From Pseudomonas sp. UYIF39 (GTDB lineage: Bacteria > Pseudomonadota > Gammaproteobacteria > Pseudomonadales > Pseudomonadaceae): 64,000 bases of DNA. Numbering within the stretch: position 1 is the first letter of the stretch; every line of letters begins with the position of its first letter. Made by a program: the position numbers and the translations under genes. Below are positions 38,701 through 46,600 of this stretch, in pieces. The notes below the pieces were generated by a model, which worked only from the letters and a program-made list of their open reading frames with translations, was not told the origin of the DNA and ran no database searches. The stretch spans positions 1 to 64,000 of the forward strand of contig NZ_JALBYU010000029.1 of NCBI RefSeq assembly GCF_029963765.1. Reading direction: 5' to 3'.

Positions 38701-39508
38701 GCGCCAGGAACTGGTGAGTAATGCGCAACAGCGTCCGAACAGTCCCGAGGAAGTCATCGAGGATCCGCAACAGCGCGTGCTGTTCAAGGCTGATCAGCGT
38801 GGGCGTCGGACCTTTGCCCAGGCGACGCCGAGTGTGGCGCTGACGTTGCCGCAATCCCCGGCATTCGCCCAGCGTTTCAGCGATTACCGCTCGGTGCGTC
38901 AATACGCCGCGCTACCGATTGAAACCCGCGCCTTTGCCGAACTATTGGCGGCACTTGCTCAGGGTCAACTCGACGGCGAGGTGAAATACCAGTTCCCGTC
39001 GGCCGGCGGTTTGTACCCGATCCAGGCGTACCTGTACGTCAAGCCGGACCGGGTGCTCGGCGTGCCCGGCGGCGCGTATTACTACGACCCGCGCGAGCAC
39101 CGGTTGCTGGCCCTCGACAGTGGGGTGCTCGACCCGGACACCTATGACTATTTCGTCAATCGACCGGTATACGAAAACGCCGCGTTCTCGCTGTTTTTCA
39201 TCGCCGACATGGCCGCGATCCGTCCGCTGTACGGCGAGCGCAGTCGCGACTTCTGCCACATCGAAACCGGCGCCATCGCGCAATTGCTGAGCATGACCGC
39301 CGTTGAACAAGGCCTGGGCCTGTGCGGCGTGGGCTCGATCGAGGAGGCGCAGTTGCCGACGCTGTTCGACCTCGGGCCGAGCCATCAATTGATCTACTCG
39401 ATGGTCGGTGGCCTGCGTACCACGGATGAGCAACACCGCGCCCCAGTCGAGGCTTTTGCGCCCGACCAGCCCAGTGACTACAGCGACATGGAGGAATTTG
39501 AGGTATGA
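29780..39508 (+). CDS. NRPS 1: C(partial)-A-T-C-A-T-Cy-A-T-Ox
   Basis: This 3242-aa cytosolic assembly-line enzyme has the following order. A condensation-domain C-terminal half (about 25-265; the HHxxxDG half is absent) comes first. Then A1 (285-790), T1 (LGGHSLL near 819), C (880-1310, HHIISDG near 1008), A2 (1330-1830), T2 (near 1871), a heterocyclisation domain (1925-2360, FPLTDIQQAYWFGR and DALIVDAAS), A3 (2380-2870), T3 (LGATSID near 2930) and a SagB/nitroreductase-type oxidase (3020-3225). By eye the A codes are DVADVCAIDK (like Arg codes of pseudomonads), DVQFVAQVVK (like Pro) and DLYNMSLIWK (Cys). Cy plus Ox predict a thiazole from Cys. No strong ribosome binding site precedes the ATG at 29780, and an ATG at 29795 is possible. 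The stop overlaps the next gene by ATGA. No product has been assigned to this domain set as far as I know. Confidence 0.95.
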   Translation: MDGSLMFDKSSLRGTTSAQPNALPENPSSPSTLTGLLPYWRDRLADAPALLELPTDRPRPAVQGDQTASHPLKLDAPLTQGLKALSARHGNCLFMTLLAGWAVVLARLSGQHEVMIGVRTGDLGNTLPLRLSLAEAPTTGQLLDQTREVLLGAEEHQDLPFEQLLAQLNPEQSPAYHPLIQVLFAWEHSQPLPAGFDLTLVLAESEGRISGHLHYASALFDAATIERFAGYLNTVLQQMIAQPACSVMALEMLDAAERQQLLHDWNNAVQPFDANQYVHGLFEAQVQRNPDAIAARLNDEALSYAELNTRANRLAHHLRSLGVGPDVRVGLCLERSLDMLVGVLAVLKAGGAYVPLDPAYPPARLAHMLADSAPVVVLSQGQDKPALQHSTVLDITDTRPWASQSPDNPDPHSIGLTPRHLAYVIYTSGSTGTPKGVMVEHRGLIAVSAAWEKLYALGEPLNHLQMAGFSFDVFSADLIRALGFGGTLVLCPRETLMDPPALYRLLSETDIGFADFVPAVLNPLLAWVEESGHDLSFMRTVVCGSDIWTAHSARQLRRLCGDRVQIVQAYGVTEASIDSTCFEFNADSVADGVLPIGRALANTRIYLLDALGAPVPVGVAGELHIGGVGVARGYLNLPQLSAERFIDSPFVAGERLYRSGDLARYRADGNLEFLGRNDFQAKLRGLRLELGEIEARLADITGVRESLVLLRQDTLGESRLVAYYCESQGAALNPRSLREQLQVSLPDYMVPTAYVRLDSLPLTANGKLDRTALPMPEAEAFDQRDYQPPQGPLEIGLANIWAEVLGVERVGRQDQFFALGGHSLLVMRVLAQVRQQLGLEVAPSALFAAPVLEQFAERLKLNQDKARVAIATVERSGAQTLSSAQQRLWFLAQMEGGNAAYHMPLNLRLRGPLQIAALERAFNQLVARHEALRTTFIAVEGEGRQLVAALWQFIKLSVVDLQGQPEARLTQLIDEEGAKPFDLSRGPLMRVSLVRLSEDEHVLLLTQHHIISDGWSMGVLTRELGLLYEAAIQDRDDPLPPLPVQYVDYAVWQRQWLTGEVLAEQSRYWRDTLSGAPVLLELPADHKRPLVQDYLGGFVPLVFDPALTAQLKALCMQQGTTLFMTLLAAWSLVLSRLSGQADVVIGVPSANRTQQELEGLIGFFVNTLALRMTRSGSPSVAQWLQQARRVALGAQEHQDLPFEQVVELLNPPRSLAHSPLFQVLFAWEQDQDSDLVLSGLEVSPIESSHHVAKFDLQLALHERDGQIVGGLEYASGLFEPATVAQFGEYLRRVLTQMVENPEQPLSTVDLLSEEQHQQIVHDWNRTERDTSAMPDCVSRFEAVARQKPEAVALLANDRQLSYGALNQAVNRLAHYLIEQGVRPEHRVGLCLERSPEMVIGLLAILKAGAAYVPFDPAYPSERLAFMFSDAAPTLLLTQSALRDALPTDTNTCCLDTDAQRWAHCPDTDPRVAVSPDNLGYVLYTSGSTGRPKGVAHNRRALDNLIAWQLDQAQAPGRVLQFASLNFDVSFQEICSTLCSGGSLLLMTEDSRKDLAALRPTLVAEGVQRAFLPFAVLQQLAGLTEADAPMPAGGCEIVTAGEALQINDELRDFVRGLGGVQLHNQYGPTETHVVSQFSLSCSDAEHWPDAPPIGRPIANARLYVLDVDMNPVRVGVAGELYIAGACLARGYLNRPDLTAERFVPDPFSAKPGARMYRSGDLAKFQADGNVQYLGRIDQQVKLRGFRIELGEIDSLLQQHPGVQEAVVLLREDVAGDKRLVAYVVGPASSETLRAELQRHLPEHMIPSAWVSMAQLPLTRNGKLDRQALPAPERNAGATYVAPRNHTEQQMTEIWAEVLKCERVGIHDNFFELGGHSLLATRMIYAINQRMGAQLSLSSLFKTPVLMDLAAQVQAGRSDDAQIVPAFLEIEADRGARHAPFPLTDIQQAYWFGREATVSLGGVSAHGYEELRIPDFDAARFEQALNRMIQRHDMLRVVFLSDGTQQVLEQVPTYCMPRSDLRGVPAEVAQQTLQATRERQSHQVLDASCWPLFEFSLSLLDDDITHLHISLDALIVDAASTQILARELMAFYVDPNLILPEPGLTFRDYVLAEHQLRSGIRYEQALSYWRERVTSLAPAPDLPLVRQPESISNPHFTRRDRDMPAAQWAQLKAVAKQFAVTPSVMLLTAFSEVLALWSRQPRFTLSLPLFNRLPLHPDVDEIIGDFTSLVLLEVSIAGAASFTDKARAVQAQLWQDIDHSVVSGVRVLRELSQARGVQQTAMPIVFNSTLSEAAPELAEFNLADALNAKHMHSITQTPQVWLDHTLLELEGRLLFNWDSIDELFPEGMIEEMFVAYNALLDRLLEPAAWEANTPQLLPMACLPAPLDTQEALPLMHELFERQALITPDAVAVIAAQRQLTYGQLRTEARSLGARLQAEGVVPNRLVAVMMERGWEQVVATLAILYAGGTYLPIDPTLPAERVRHILERAEVSLVLTQPALLGVIEWPVQVSAIAVTDDVMVEHAPLQPVNVAPTDLAYVIYTSGSTGQPKGVVIDHRGAVNTLLDINRRFAVGPADRVLAISSLSFDLSVYDFFGTLAVGAAVVVLEPQLALDPAHWRDLIERHQVNLWNSVPALLGMLLEYVEGEGGTLPASLRVAMLSGDWIPLTLPQRLWALQPSAQLFSLGGATEASIWSICYPVQHVDPAWRSIPYGKALDHQRFYVLDEALQVRPTWVAGQLYIGGIGLAQGYWRDEKLSAGSFFPHPLTGERLYRTGDLGRLLPDGNIEFLGREDNQVKVQGYRIELGEIEAALNRHPGVQGAVVQILGSTLGEKRLAGYVLKADPALQASDFAQYLADKLPAYMVPSSFTFVDAWPLSSNGKVDKKRLPEPSQQQESGPALEVDGAQEQRLVAIVQGVLKCDAIAGNANLLNLGATSIDIVRISNALSSELRFRPHVAQLLAQPTLLHLIGMYRQSLARQELVSNAQQRPNSPEEVIEDPQQRVLFKADQRGRRTFAQATPSVALTLPQSPAFAQRFSDYRSVRQYAALPIETRAFAELLAALAQGQLDGEVKYQFPSAGGLYPIQAYLYVKPDRVLGVPGGAYYYDPREHRLLALDSGVLDPDTYDYFVNRPVYENAAFSLFFIADMAAIRPLYGERSRDFCHIETGAIAQLLSMTAVEQGLGLCGVGSIEEAQLPTLFDLGPSHQLIYSMVGGLRTTDEQHRAPVEAFAPDQPSDYSDMEEFEV

Positions 39509-42500
39509 ACGCCTATCAATTGCTGGAGCTGTTCGCGCGTCACGCCGTGGTCCTTGAAGTGGACGGCGACAAGCTACGCTGCAAGGCGCCTCGCGGGTTT
39601 CTGACAGAAGAGATGTTGCAAGCGCTCAAGCTGCACAAGCCTGAACTGATTGCGCTGCTTGGTGGCCATGACGCCGCTGCGATTCCTTCAAGGGCCGGCG
39701 GCGAAGCGCACTGGCCGCTGTCGTTTTCACAACGGCAACTGTGGTTTCTCGATCAACTGGAACCGGGCAACGCGTTCTACAACGTGCCCACGGCGGTGAC
39801 CCTCAAGGGGGCGCTGGAAGTTCCGCTGCTGGAGCGGGCGCTGAACGAACTGATCCAGCGCCACGAAATCCTGCGCACGACGTTTTGCAGTGTAGATGGC
39901 GAACCGCGTCAAGTGGTCCATCCGGCGATGCCGCTCGCGCTGCATGTGACCGATCTACGCGACCTGCCAGCCGCCGAACGCGAGCAGCAGGTGCGAATGG
40001 CAGTTGATCACGACGCCCGCGCGCCATTCGATCTGGCCGCCGGCCCACTGTTCCGAGCTTCGTTGCTACGCCTGGCCGACGACGAATATCTATGGCTATA
40101 CAGCGTGCACCACATCATCGCCGATGGCTGGTCGATGGGCGTGATCCTGCACGAAGTCGCCACCCTGTACGGCGAATACCTGCGCGGCGAACCGTCGAGC
40201 CTCGCGCCGTTGCCGGTGCAATACGCCGACTACGCCTGTTGGCAGCAGCAACGTCTCGGGGGGGATGCGTTAACCGCGCAACTCGATTACTGGCGGCGCA
40301 CGCTGGCCGACGCGCCGGCACTTTCGACCATCCCCACCGACCGGCCTCGGCCACTGGTGCAGCGTTATGCCGGCGCCACGTTCAGCTCATCCCTCGACGG
40401 CAACACGCTGCGCGAACTCAATGGGCTGGCCCGGCAAACCCAGGGCACTTTGTTCAATGTGTTGATGGGTGCGCTGGCCGTGTTGCTGTGGCGGCATAGC
40501 GGTCAGCAGGATCTGTGTATCGGCACGCCATTCGCCAACCGCAGCAGCCCGGAAATCGAGCCGCTAATCGGGCACTTCGTCAACACGTTGGTGGTCCGCC
40601 AACACCTGGATCCGCAGCAAACCTTCGCCGAACTGCTGCGTGACGTGCGCGGGCAGACGCTCGACGTTCACGCCCAACAGGACGTGCCGTTCGATCGGGT
40701 GGTCGAGGCCGTCAACCCGCGGCGCGATACCGCTCATTCGCCGTTGTTCCAGGTCATGCTGGTGTTGCAGAACACTCCCGGTGGCAACCTGGAAATGCCC
40801 GGTTTGAGCCTGTCGCCCTACAGCACCAGCAGCGCCACGGCCAAGTTCGACCTGGCGTTTGAGTGGGTCGAACGGGAAGGGCGCCTGAACCTGTTGGTGG
40901 AATACAACACCGACCTGTTCGACGTGGCGAGCATTGAACGCCTGAGCGGGCATTACCGGCAGTTGCTCGAGCACATCGCCCAAGACCCCAAGCAGCCAAT
41001 CGGCGCGTTATCGCTATTACCCGAGTCTGAGCGCGAACAAATCCTGGTGGAGTGGAACCGTGCCGCACCGCTGACGCAATCGGCCGATTGCGTGCATCGA
41101 TTGTTCGAAGCCCAAGTCGCGCGCAACCCGCAAGCCTGTGCAGTGGCGTTCGAAGCGGAAACCCTGAGCTACCGGGAGTTGAATTCCCAGGCCAATCGAC
41201 TGGCGCAGCACTTGCGCAGCCTCGGTGTCGGCCCGGACGTGCGGGTGGCGGTGTGTGTCGAGCGCTCACTGGAATTACCGGTGGCGTTGCTGGCGGTGCT
41301 CAAGGCCGGCGGTGCCTATGTGCCGCTGGACCCCAATTACCCGGTCGGGCGCCTGAGCCACATGCTGGGCGACAGCACGCCGGCGGTGCTGCTGACCCAC
41401 GGGTCGGCGCTCGCGGTATTGCGCCAGGCGCAGCAGGGCGCAACCTGGGAAGCGCCGATCATCGACCTCAAGGCCGATGCCGCGCTTTGGGCCGGGCTGT
41501 CGCCGGACAACCCCGACCCGCGCAGTGTCGGTGTCACGCCCGATCACCTCGCCTATGTGATTTACACCTCGGGCACCACCGGGCTGCCCAAGGGCGCGAT
41601 GGTTGCCCATCGTGGCCTGAGCAATCTGCTGTTGTGGTGCTCCCAGGTCTGCGGCGAAACCGGGGTGATGCTGCACAAGATTCCCTTCGGTTTCGACGCC
41701 TCGGCCTGGGAAACCTTCTGGCCGCTGACCACGGGCGGGCGTCTGGTTGTCGCGCGTCCCGGTGGTCATCTGGAGCCGGGTTATATGGCGAAAGTTGTGC
41801 GCGAGCAGCGGGTCACGACGCTGGTGTTTGTGCCGGCGATGCTGCAACTGTTTCTTGAGGTCGATGAGGTCAGCCTGTGCACCGAGCTGACCGACGTCTT
41901 CAGCGGCGGCGGTGAGCTGTCGCCGGCCCTGGCCCGGCGCTTTCAGGAACGACTGCCGCATGCCCGTTTGCACAATGTTTACGGACCGACTGAAACCACG
42001 GTGATCAACAGCGTCTGGACCCTGGAGCCCGGCGCCGAAGTGCCGGCCCTGAAAGTGCCGATTGGCCGGCCGATCGCCAACAACCGTTTCTACGTGCTGG
42101 ACGAGCGCGATGCGCCGGTGCCGGTGGGCGTGACCGGGCAATTGCACATCGGTGGCGTCGGTGTTGCGCGTGGTTATCTGGGACTGGCGCAACTTACGGC
42201 TGAGCGTTTTATCGATAACCCGTTCGTGCCGGGTGACCGGCTCTATCGCAGCGGCGATCTGGCGCGTTATCGCCCGGATGGCCAGCTGGAATTCCTCGGT
42301 CGCAACGACTTCCAGGTCAAGTTGCGCGGCGTACGCCTGGAACTGGGCGAGATTGAAGCGCGGCTGGAAGCCTTCGCCGACATCCGCGCCGCCGTGGTGC
42401 TGATGGTCGGCGACACGGCGCAGAACCAACGGCTGGTGGCCTGTTGTGCGGTGATGGAAACCCCAGATGAGGCGACGGTGCACGCGCACTTGGCGGCCAC

Positions 42501-43617
42501 GTTGCCGAGTGCGGTATTGCCGAGCGCCTATCTGTGGCTCGACACACTGCCGCTGACCGCCAATGGCAAAGTCGATCGCGTGGCCCTGACAACCTTGGCC
42601 GATCAAGACCTGGCCAATCGTCAGGTCAACCTCAGCAGCCCACGGGACCACATCGAACTGACCCTGTACCAAATCTGGAAAGGTTTGTTGCTGGCGACCC
42701 AGATCGGCATTCGCGACAACTTTTTCAATGTTGGCGGGACGTCCATTGCGGCGATCAAAATGGCCCACCAGATCGGCCAGGCGTTCGCCGTCGAAGTGCC
42801 GGTGCGCGTGGTGCTCGGCTACCCGACCATCGAAGCCCTGGGCGGCTGGTTGCGCGCCGGGGCCAGTCCGGCGGCGGTGCAGAGCAACCTGATCGAATTC
42901 CGTCGCGGTGCAGGCCAGCGCAATGTGGTGTGCATTCACCCGGCGGGCGGCACTGCGTTTTGTTACTTGTCCCTGGCCAAAGTGCTGCCGGAAGAGGTCG
43001 GTGTCTACGGCGTGCAATCTCCGGGATTGAACCCGGGGGAGGCTACCGAGCCGACGGTCGAAGCCATGGCCGAGGCCTATTTACGTCTGATCGAACCCTT
43101 GGCGACGCAACCGCTGGTGCTCACTGGGCTGTCCTTCGGTGGTCTGGTCGCTTATGAGATGGCCCGGCGCCTGACAGCAGCCGGAAATCGCCAAGTGACC
43201 GTGGTATTGCTCGATACACAAGGCTCGGATGATCCGGGTTTCCGGCAACAGATCGGCACCGTCGATATGGCCGAGTTCCGCGACAAACTGGTGCGCTTCA
43301 ACGGCATGTACCCCGGCATCGAAGACGCGCAGGTCGAGCGTTATTTCCTCCTCTACAACCACAACCGTCTGGCCATGGCCGGCTACGAATGCGCGCCGCG
43401 CGCCGGTCGCGTGGTGCTGATCCAGGCCCGGGAAGGTTTCAGTCGCCAGCAGTTGCATGAGCTGCGCGGCTTCTGGCGTCGGCGTGCCGGCGACGGCTAT
43501 CTGGCGAAACTGGTGAACGGCGGTCACTGGGACATGCTCGAAACCGCTGAAGTGCACCGGGTCTCGCAGACCCTCAAGCAGGAGCTGCAAAGCTTCGACG
43601 CGCAGGAGGCGAAATGA
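39505..43617 (+). CDS. NRPS 2: docking-C-A-T-TE
   Basis: This 1370-aa enzyme begins with a TubC-type N-terminal docking domain (residues 1-55, MNAYQLLELFARHAVVLEVD), which accepts the chain from the preceding enzyme. It continues with C (70-500, HHIIADGWS near 203), A4 (525-1010), T (VGGTSIAA near 1077) and a type I thioesterase (1130-1365, GLSFGG). The A4 code reads DAWVFGVVIK, which I cannot match to a substrate with confidence; it looks non-polar. It would add one residue to the thiazole chain and release it. The gene overlaps NRPS 1 and NRPS 3 by ATGA at both ends, so the three are co-translated. Confidence 0.95.
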   Translation: MNAYQLLELFARHAVVLEVDGDKLRCKAPRGFLTEEMLQALKLHKPELIALLGGHDAAAIPSRAGGEAHWPLSFSQRQLWFLDQLEPGNAFYNVPTAVTLKGALEVPLLERALNELIQRHEILRTTFCSVDGEPRQVVHPAMPLALHVTDLRDLPAAEREQQVRMAVDHDARAPFDLAAGPLFRASLLRLADDEYLWLYSVHHIIADGWSMGVILHEVATLYGEYLRGEPSSLAPLPVQYADYACWQQQRLGGDALTAQLDYWRRTLADAPALSTIPTDRPRPLVQRYAGATFSSSLDGNTLRELNGLARQTQGTLFNVLMGALAVLLWRHSGQQDLCIGTPFANRSSPEIEPLIGHFVNTLVVRQHLDPQQTFAELLRDVRGQTLDVHAQQDVPFDRVVEAVNPRRDTAHSPLFQVMLVLQNTPGGNLEMPGLSLSPYSTSSATAKFDLAFEWVEREGRLNLLVEYNTDLFDVASIERLSGHYRQLLEHIAQDPKQPIGALSLLPESEREQILVEWNRAAPLTQSADCVHRLFEAQVARNPQACAVAFEAETLSYRELNSQANRLAQHLRSLGVGPDVRVAVCVERSLELPVALLAVLKAGGAYVPLDPNYPVGRLSHMLGDSTPAVLLTHGSALAVLRQAQQGATWEAPIIDLKADAALWAGLSPDNPDPRSVGVTPDHLAYVIYTSGTTGLPKGAMVAHRGLSNLLLWCSQVCGETGVMLHKIPFGFDASAWETFWPLTTGGRLVVARPGGHLEPGYMAKVVREQRVTTLVFVPAMLQLFLEVDEVSLCTELTDVFSGGGELSPALARRFQERLPHARLHNVYGPTETTVINSVWTLEPGAEVPALKVPIGRPIANNRFYVLDERDAPVPVGVTGQLHIGGVGVARGYLGLAQLTAERFIDNPFVPGDRLYRSGDLARYRPDGQLEFLGRNDFQVKLRGVRLELGEIEARLEAFADIRAAVVLMVGDTAQNQRLVACCAVMETPDEATVHAHLAATLPSAVLPSAYLWLDTLPLTANGKVDRVALTTLADQDLANRQVNLSSPRDHIELTLYQIWKGLLLATQIGIRDNFFNVGGTSIAAIKMAHQIGQAFAVEVPVRVVLGYPTIEALGGWLRAGASPAAVQSNLIEFRRGAGQRNVVCIHPAGGTAFCYLSLAKVLPEEVGVYGVQSPGLNPGEATEPTVEAMAEAYLRLIEPLATQPLVLTGLSFGGLVAYEMARRLTAAGNRQVTVVLLDTQGSDDPGFRQQIGTVDMAEFRDKLVRFNGMYPGIEDAQVERYFLLYNHNRLAMAGYECAPRAGRVVLIQAREGFSRQQLHELRGFWRRRAGDGYLAKLVNGGHWDMLETAEVHRVSQTLKQELQSFDAQEAK

Positions 43618-46600
43618 TGAATTCGCAGAAACCACAGATGCTCACAGTGCTCGCTCAATTTGCCGGGCAAGTGCGCCGCGATCCCCAAGCCCTGGCGGTG
43701 ATCGACCAGCACGTACGGCTGACCTACGCCGAACTGGCCAGCGCCAGCGAGCGCATTGCCCGTGGTTTACAGGCGCGTGGCGTGCAACCGGGGCAATCCC
43801 TTGCGCTGTGCCTACCGCGTTCTTGGCAATGGCTCGCGGCGATACTCGGCGCATTGAAAGTCGGCGCCGTGGTGGTGCCGCTGGACCGTGCCAGCCCGAC
43901 CAAGCGCCGGGACTTGATGCTCGCCGATGCCGCGTGCGTGGGGCTGATTACCCTGGATGAGGAATGGACCCCGACACCCTCGCTTTGGCAGACGAGCGTC
44001 GAGGCGCTGCTGGACCACCCGGACCATCCGCCGCAACCGTTGGCTGACACTTTCTCCGACGTGAGTTTCCTGTTCTACACCTCGGGCACCACCGGCAAAC
44101 CGAAAGCGGTGGAGGTCGGCGAACGGGGCCTGCTGCGCCTGACCCAAACCGAGGGCTATATCGAGATTCGTCCAGCGGACCGTTTTGCCTGCCTGTCGAA
44201 TCCGGCCTTCGATGCGTGCTGTTTCGAACTGTGGGCGCCGCTGCTCAATGGCGGTTGCTGCGTGATCATCGCCGATCACGACGTGCTGGATGCGCAACGT
44301 CTGGCCCGGGTGTTGGAAGAGCAGCGGGTCGATAACCTGTTCATGACCGTTTCTCTGTTCAACACCTTGAGCGCGGAGTTTCCTTCGTGCTTCGCCAGCC
44401 TGCGTCAGGTGCTGATCGGTGGCGAGCAAATCAGCGCGGTTGCCGTGCGCGCCTGGTATCGGGCGAATCCTGACAGTGATTGCCAGATCTTCAACGTCTA
44501 CGGCCCCACCGAATGCACCACGTTTGCGGTGTGTTTCCCGATTACGCGGGACTTCAACGGCCTCGCGGTACCGATTGGTCGGCCATTGCCGGACACTGGC
44601 GTGCAAGTGCTGGATGAGCAACAACGGCCGGTGGCGGTTGGTGAAGTCGGCGAGTTGTACCTGAGTGGCAGCGGTGTCGCCCGTGGCTATCGCAACAGAG
44701 CCGAGGACACTGCCCGCAGCTTTGTACGCCTGGCCGAACTCGACGGAGGCGCCCAGGTGCATTACCGAACCGGTGATCGGGTGCGGGTCAATGCCGAAGG
44801 GCTGGTCGAGTACATCGGCCGGGTTGATCGGCAGGTAAAAGTACGCGGTTTTCGCATCGAACCGGGCGAGGTGGAGTTGCAGATTCTGGAGCACCCGCAA
44901 GTGGCGCAGGCGTATGTCTGCACCCGGCGTCAGGCTGCCGAAGATCATCAGTTGCTGGCGTTTATCGTGCCGCGCGACGGTTTGGACTACGTAGAATTCG
45001 ACGCCCATTTGCGGGCGAGACTGGCGTCGTACATGCGTCCGCACCGTTTGTTTTTGCTGGAACGCCTGCCCCTGACGGCCAATGGAAAAATCGACCGCGA
45101 CGCCTTGCTGGCACAGCCGTTGACGCCGTGGCGGCCTGCGGTCGAGGCGAGTGATGGCGATGCTTCGCCGGCCCTCAATTGGCTGCTGGAGCAAGTTCGA
45201 ACTTTGCTTGGCCAACCGACATTGGGCGCGCACGACGACTGGCTCGGCAGTGGCGGCGATTCGCTCAAAGCTATGCGCCTGCGTTCGGCGATTCGCTCGC
45301 ACTGGCAGCGCGAAATTGCCATCGCTACGCTGTTGAGCGAGCCGTTCGTGGCACTGGCTGAACAGCTAAGCGGCGAGCAGCTCAACGCGCCAGTCTATCC
45401 TCCCGCGCCGCCCATCAGCCGCGCACGCCGACTGCCGGCCACCGCGGAGCAACGCCGCTTGTGGTTGATGCAACAACGCACACCTGCTTCGACGGCCTAT
45501 AACGTGCCGCTGATTCTGCATCTAGCTGCCGGTGTCGATGTATCGGCGCTGGCGCAGGCCGTGGGGCAACTGGCGGCGCGTCATCCGGCATTGCGCACGG
45601 CATTCGTGTCTGGCGCCGATGGCCTCGACCAAGTATTCGCCGAGCAAGGTCCGGTTTGTCGCAGCTTCGAGCCGGGGCATTTCAATGAAGACACCTGGCA
45701 AGCCTTCGCCGCGCTGGTATTTGGTACGCCGTTCGATCTGGCCACACCGACGCTGTTCCAGGCCTGGGTGTTGCCGTTCGCCGATGGCAGTTGCCGGTTG
45801 CTGCTGAATCTGCACCACATCATCGTCGATGGCTGGTCGATGAACCTGTTGTTCGACGACCTGACGCAGCTATATGAAAACGCCGTGCACGGGCACATCA
45901 GTGCCGAACCGGCGCCACAGCTGACCACGCTGGAGTTTGGCCTGTGGCAGGGTCAATGGAGCGTCGACGCGCATTATCGCGGCCAGCGTCGGGCCCTGGC
46001 GCAATTGCACCGCCAGCAGGAAGCTCCGTCACCCTCGCTGCTGCCGATGGGTGCCGTCAGCCCGGACGCCAGGCTCTATCGCCAGCCATTGGGTGACCAG
46101 CGTAGCGCCGCTCTTGAGCGTTTTTGCAGCCAACAACGCTTGACTCGTTTTGAAGTGCTGTTCAGTGTCTTCGCCTGGAGCCTGTACGCCCTGACCGGGT
46201 GTGAACGGCCAAGGATCGCCAGCCCGGTTTCGAACCGGCCGTTGGCGGAATTCGAAGCGACGTTGGGCATGTTTGCCAACACCGTGCTGATCCCGACCGC
46301 TGTCGACAATGCACTGGCGCTGGACGAGCAATTGCGTCGCCAGACCGCCACCGTGCGCGAGGTGCTGGCGTTGCAGGACGTCGCGTTGGCGGATGTGGTG
46401 GAAGACCTGCGGTTGTCGTCGGGCACGGCGTTGTTCGATTTTATGTTCGTGCTGGAAAACACCGATTACGCCGCGCTGGCGGGCTCCAATTTGCACGCGA
46501 CGCTGGAGTTCAGCGAGCTGTTACAGGCCAAATGCCCGCTGACCTTGCTTGTCGTGGGGGCTGAATGCTGGTGGGAATATCAGTGCAGCTACTTCGATGA

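Noticed and set aside
36203..38902. 899-aa open frame on the minus strand inside NRPS 1
   Set aside because: It lies fully opposite a verified NRPS gene, is Arg/Gln/His-rich, and has no domain. It is a by-product of high G+C codon bias, as are the other long minus-strand frames at 31-52 kb.
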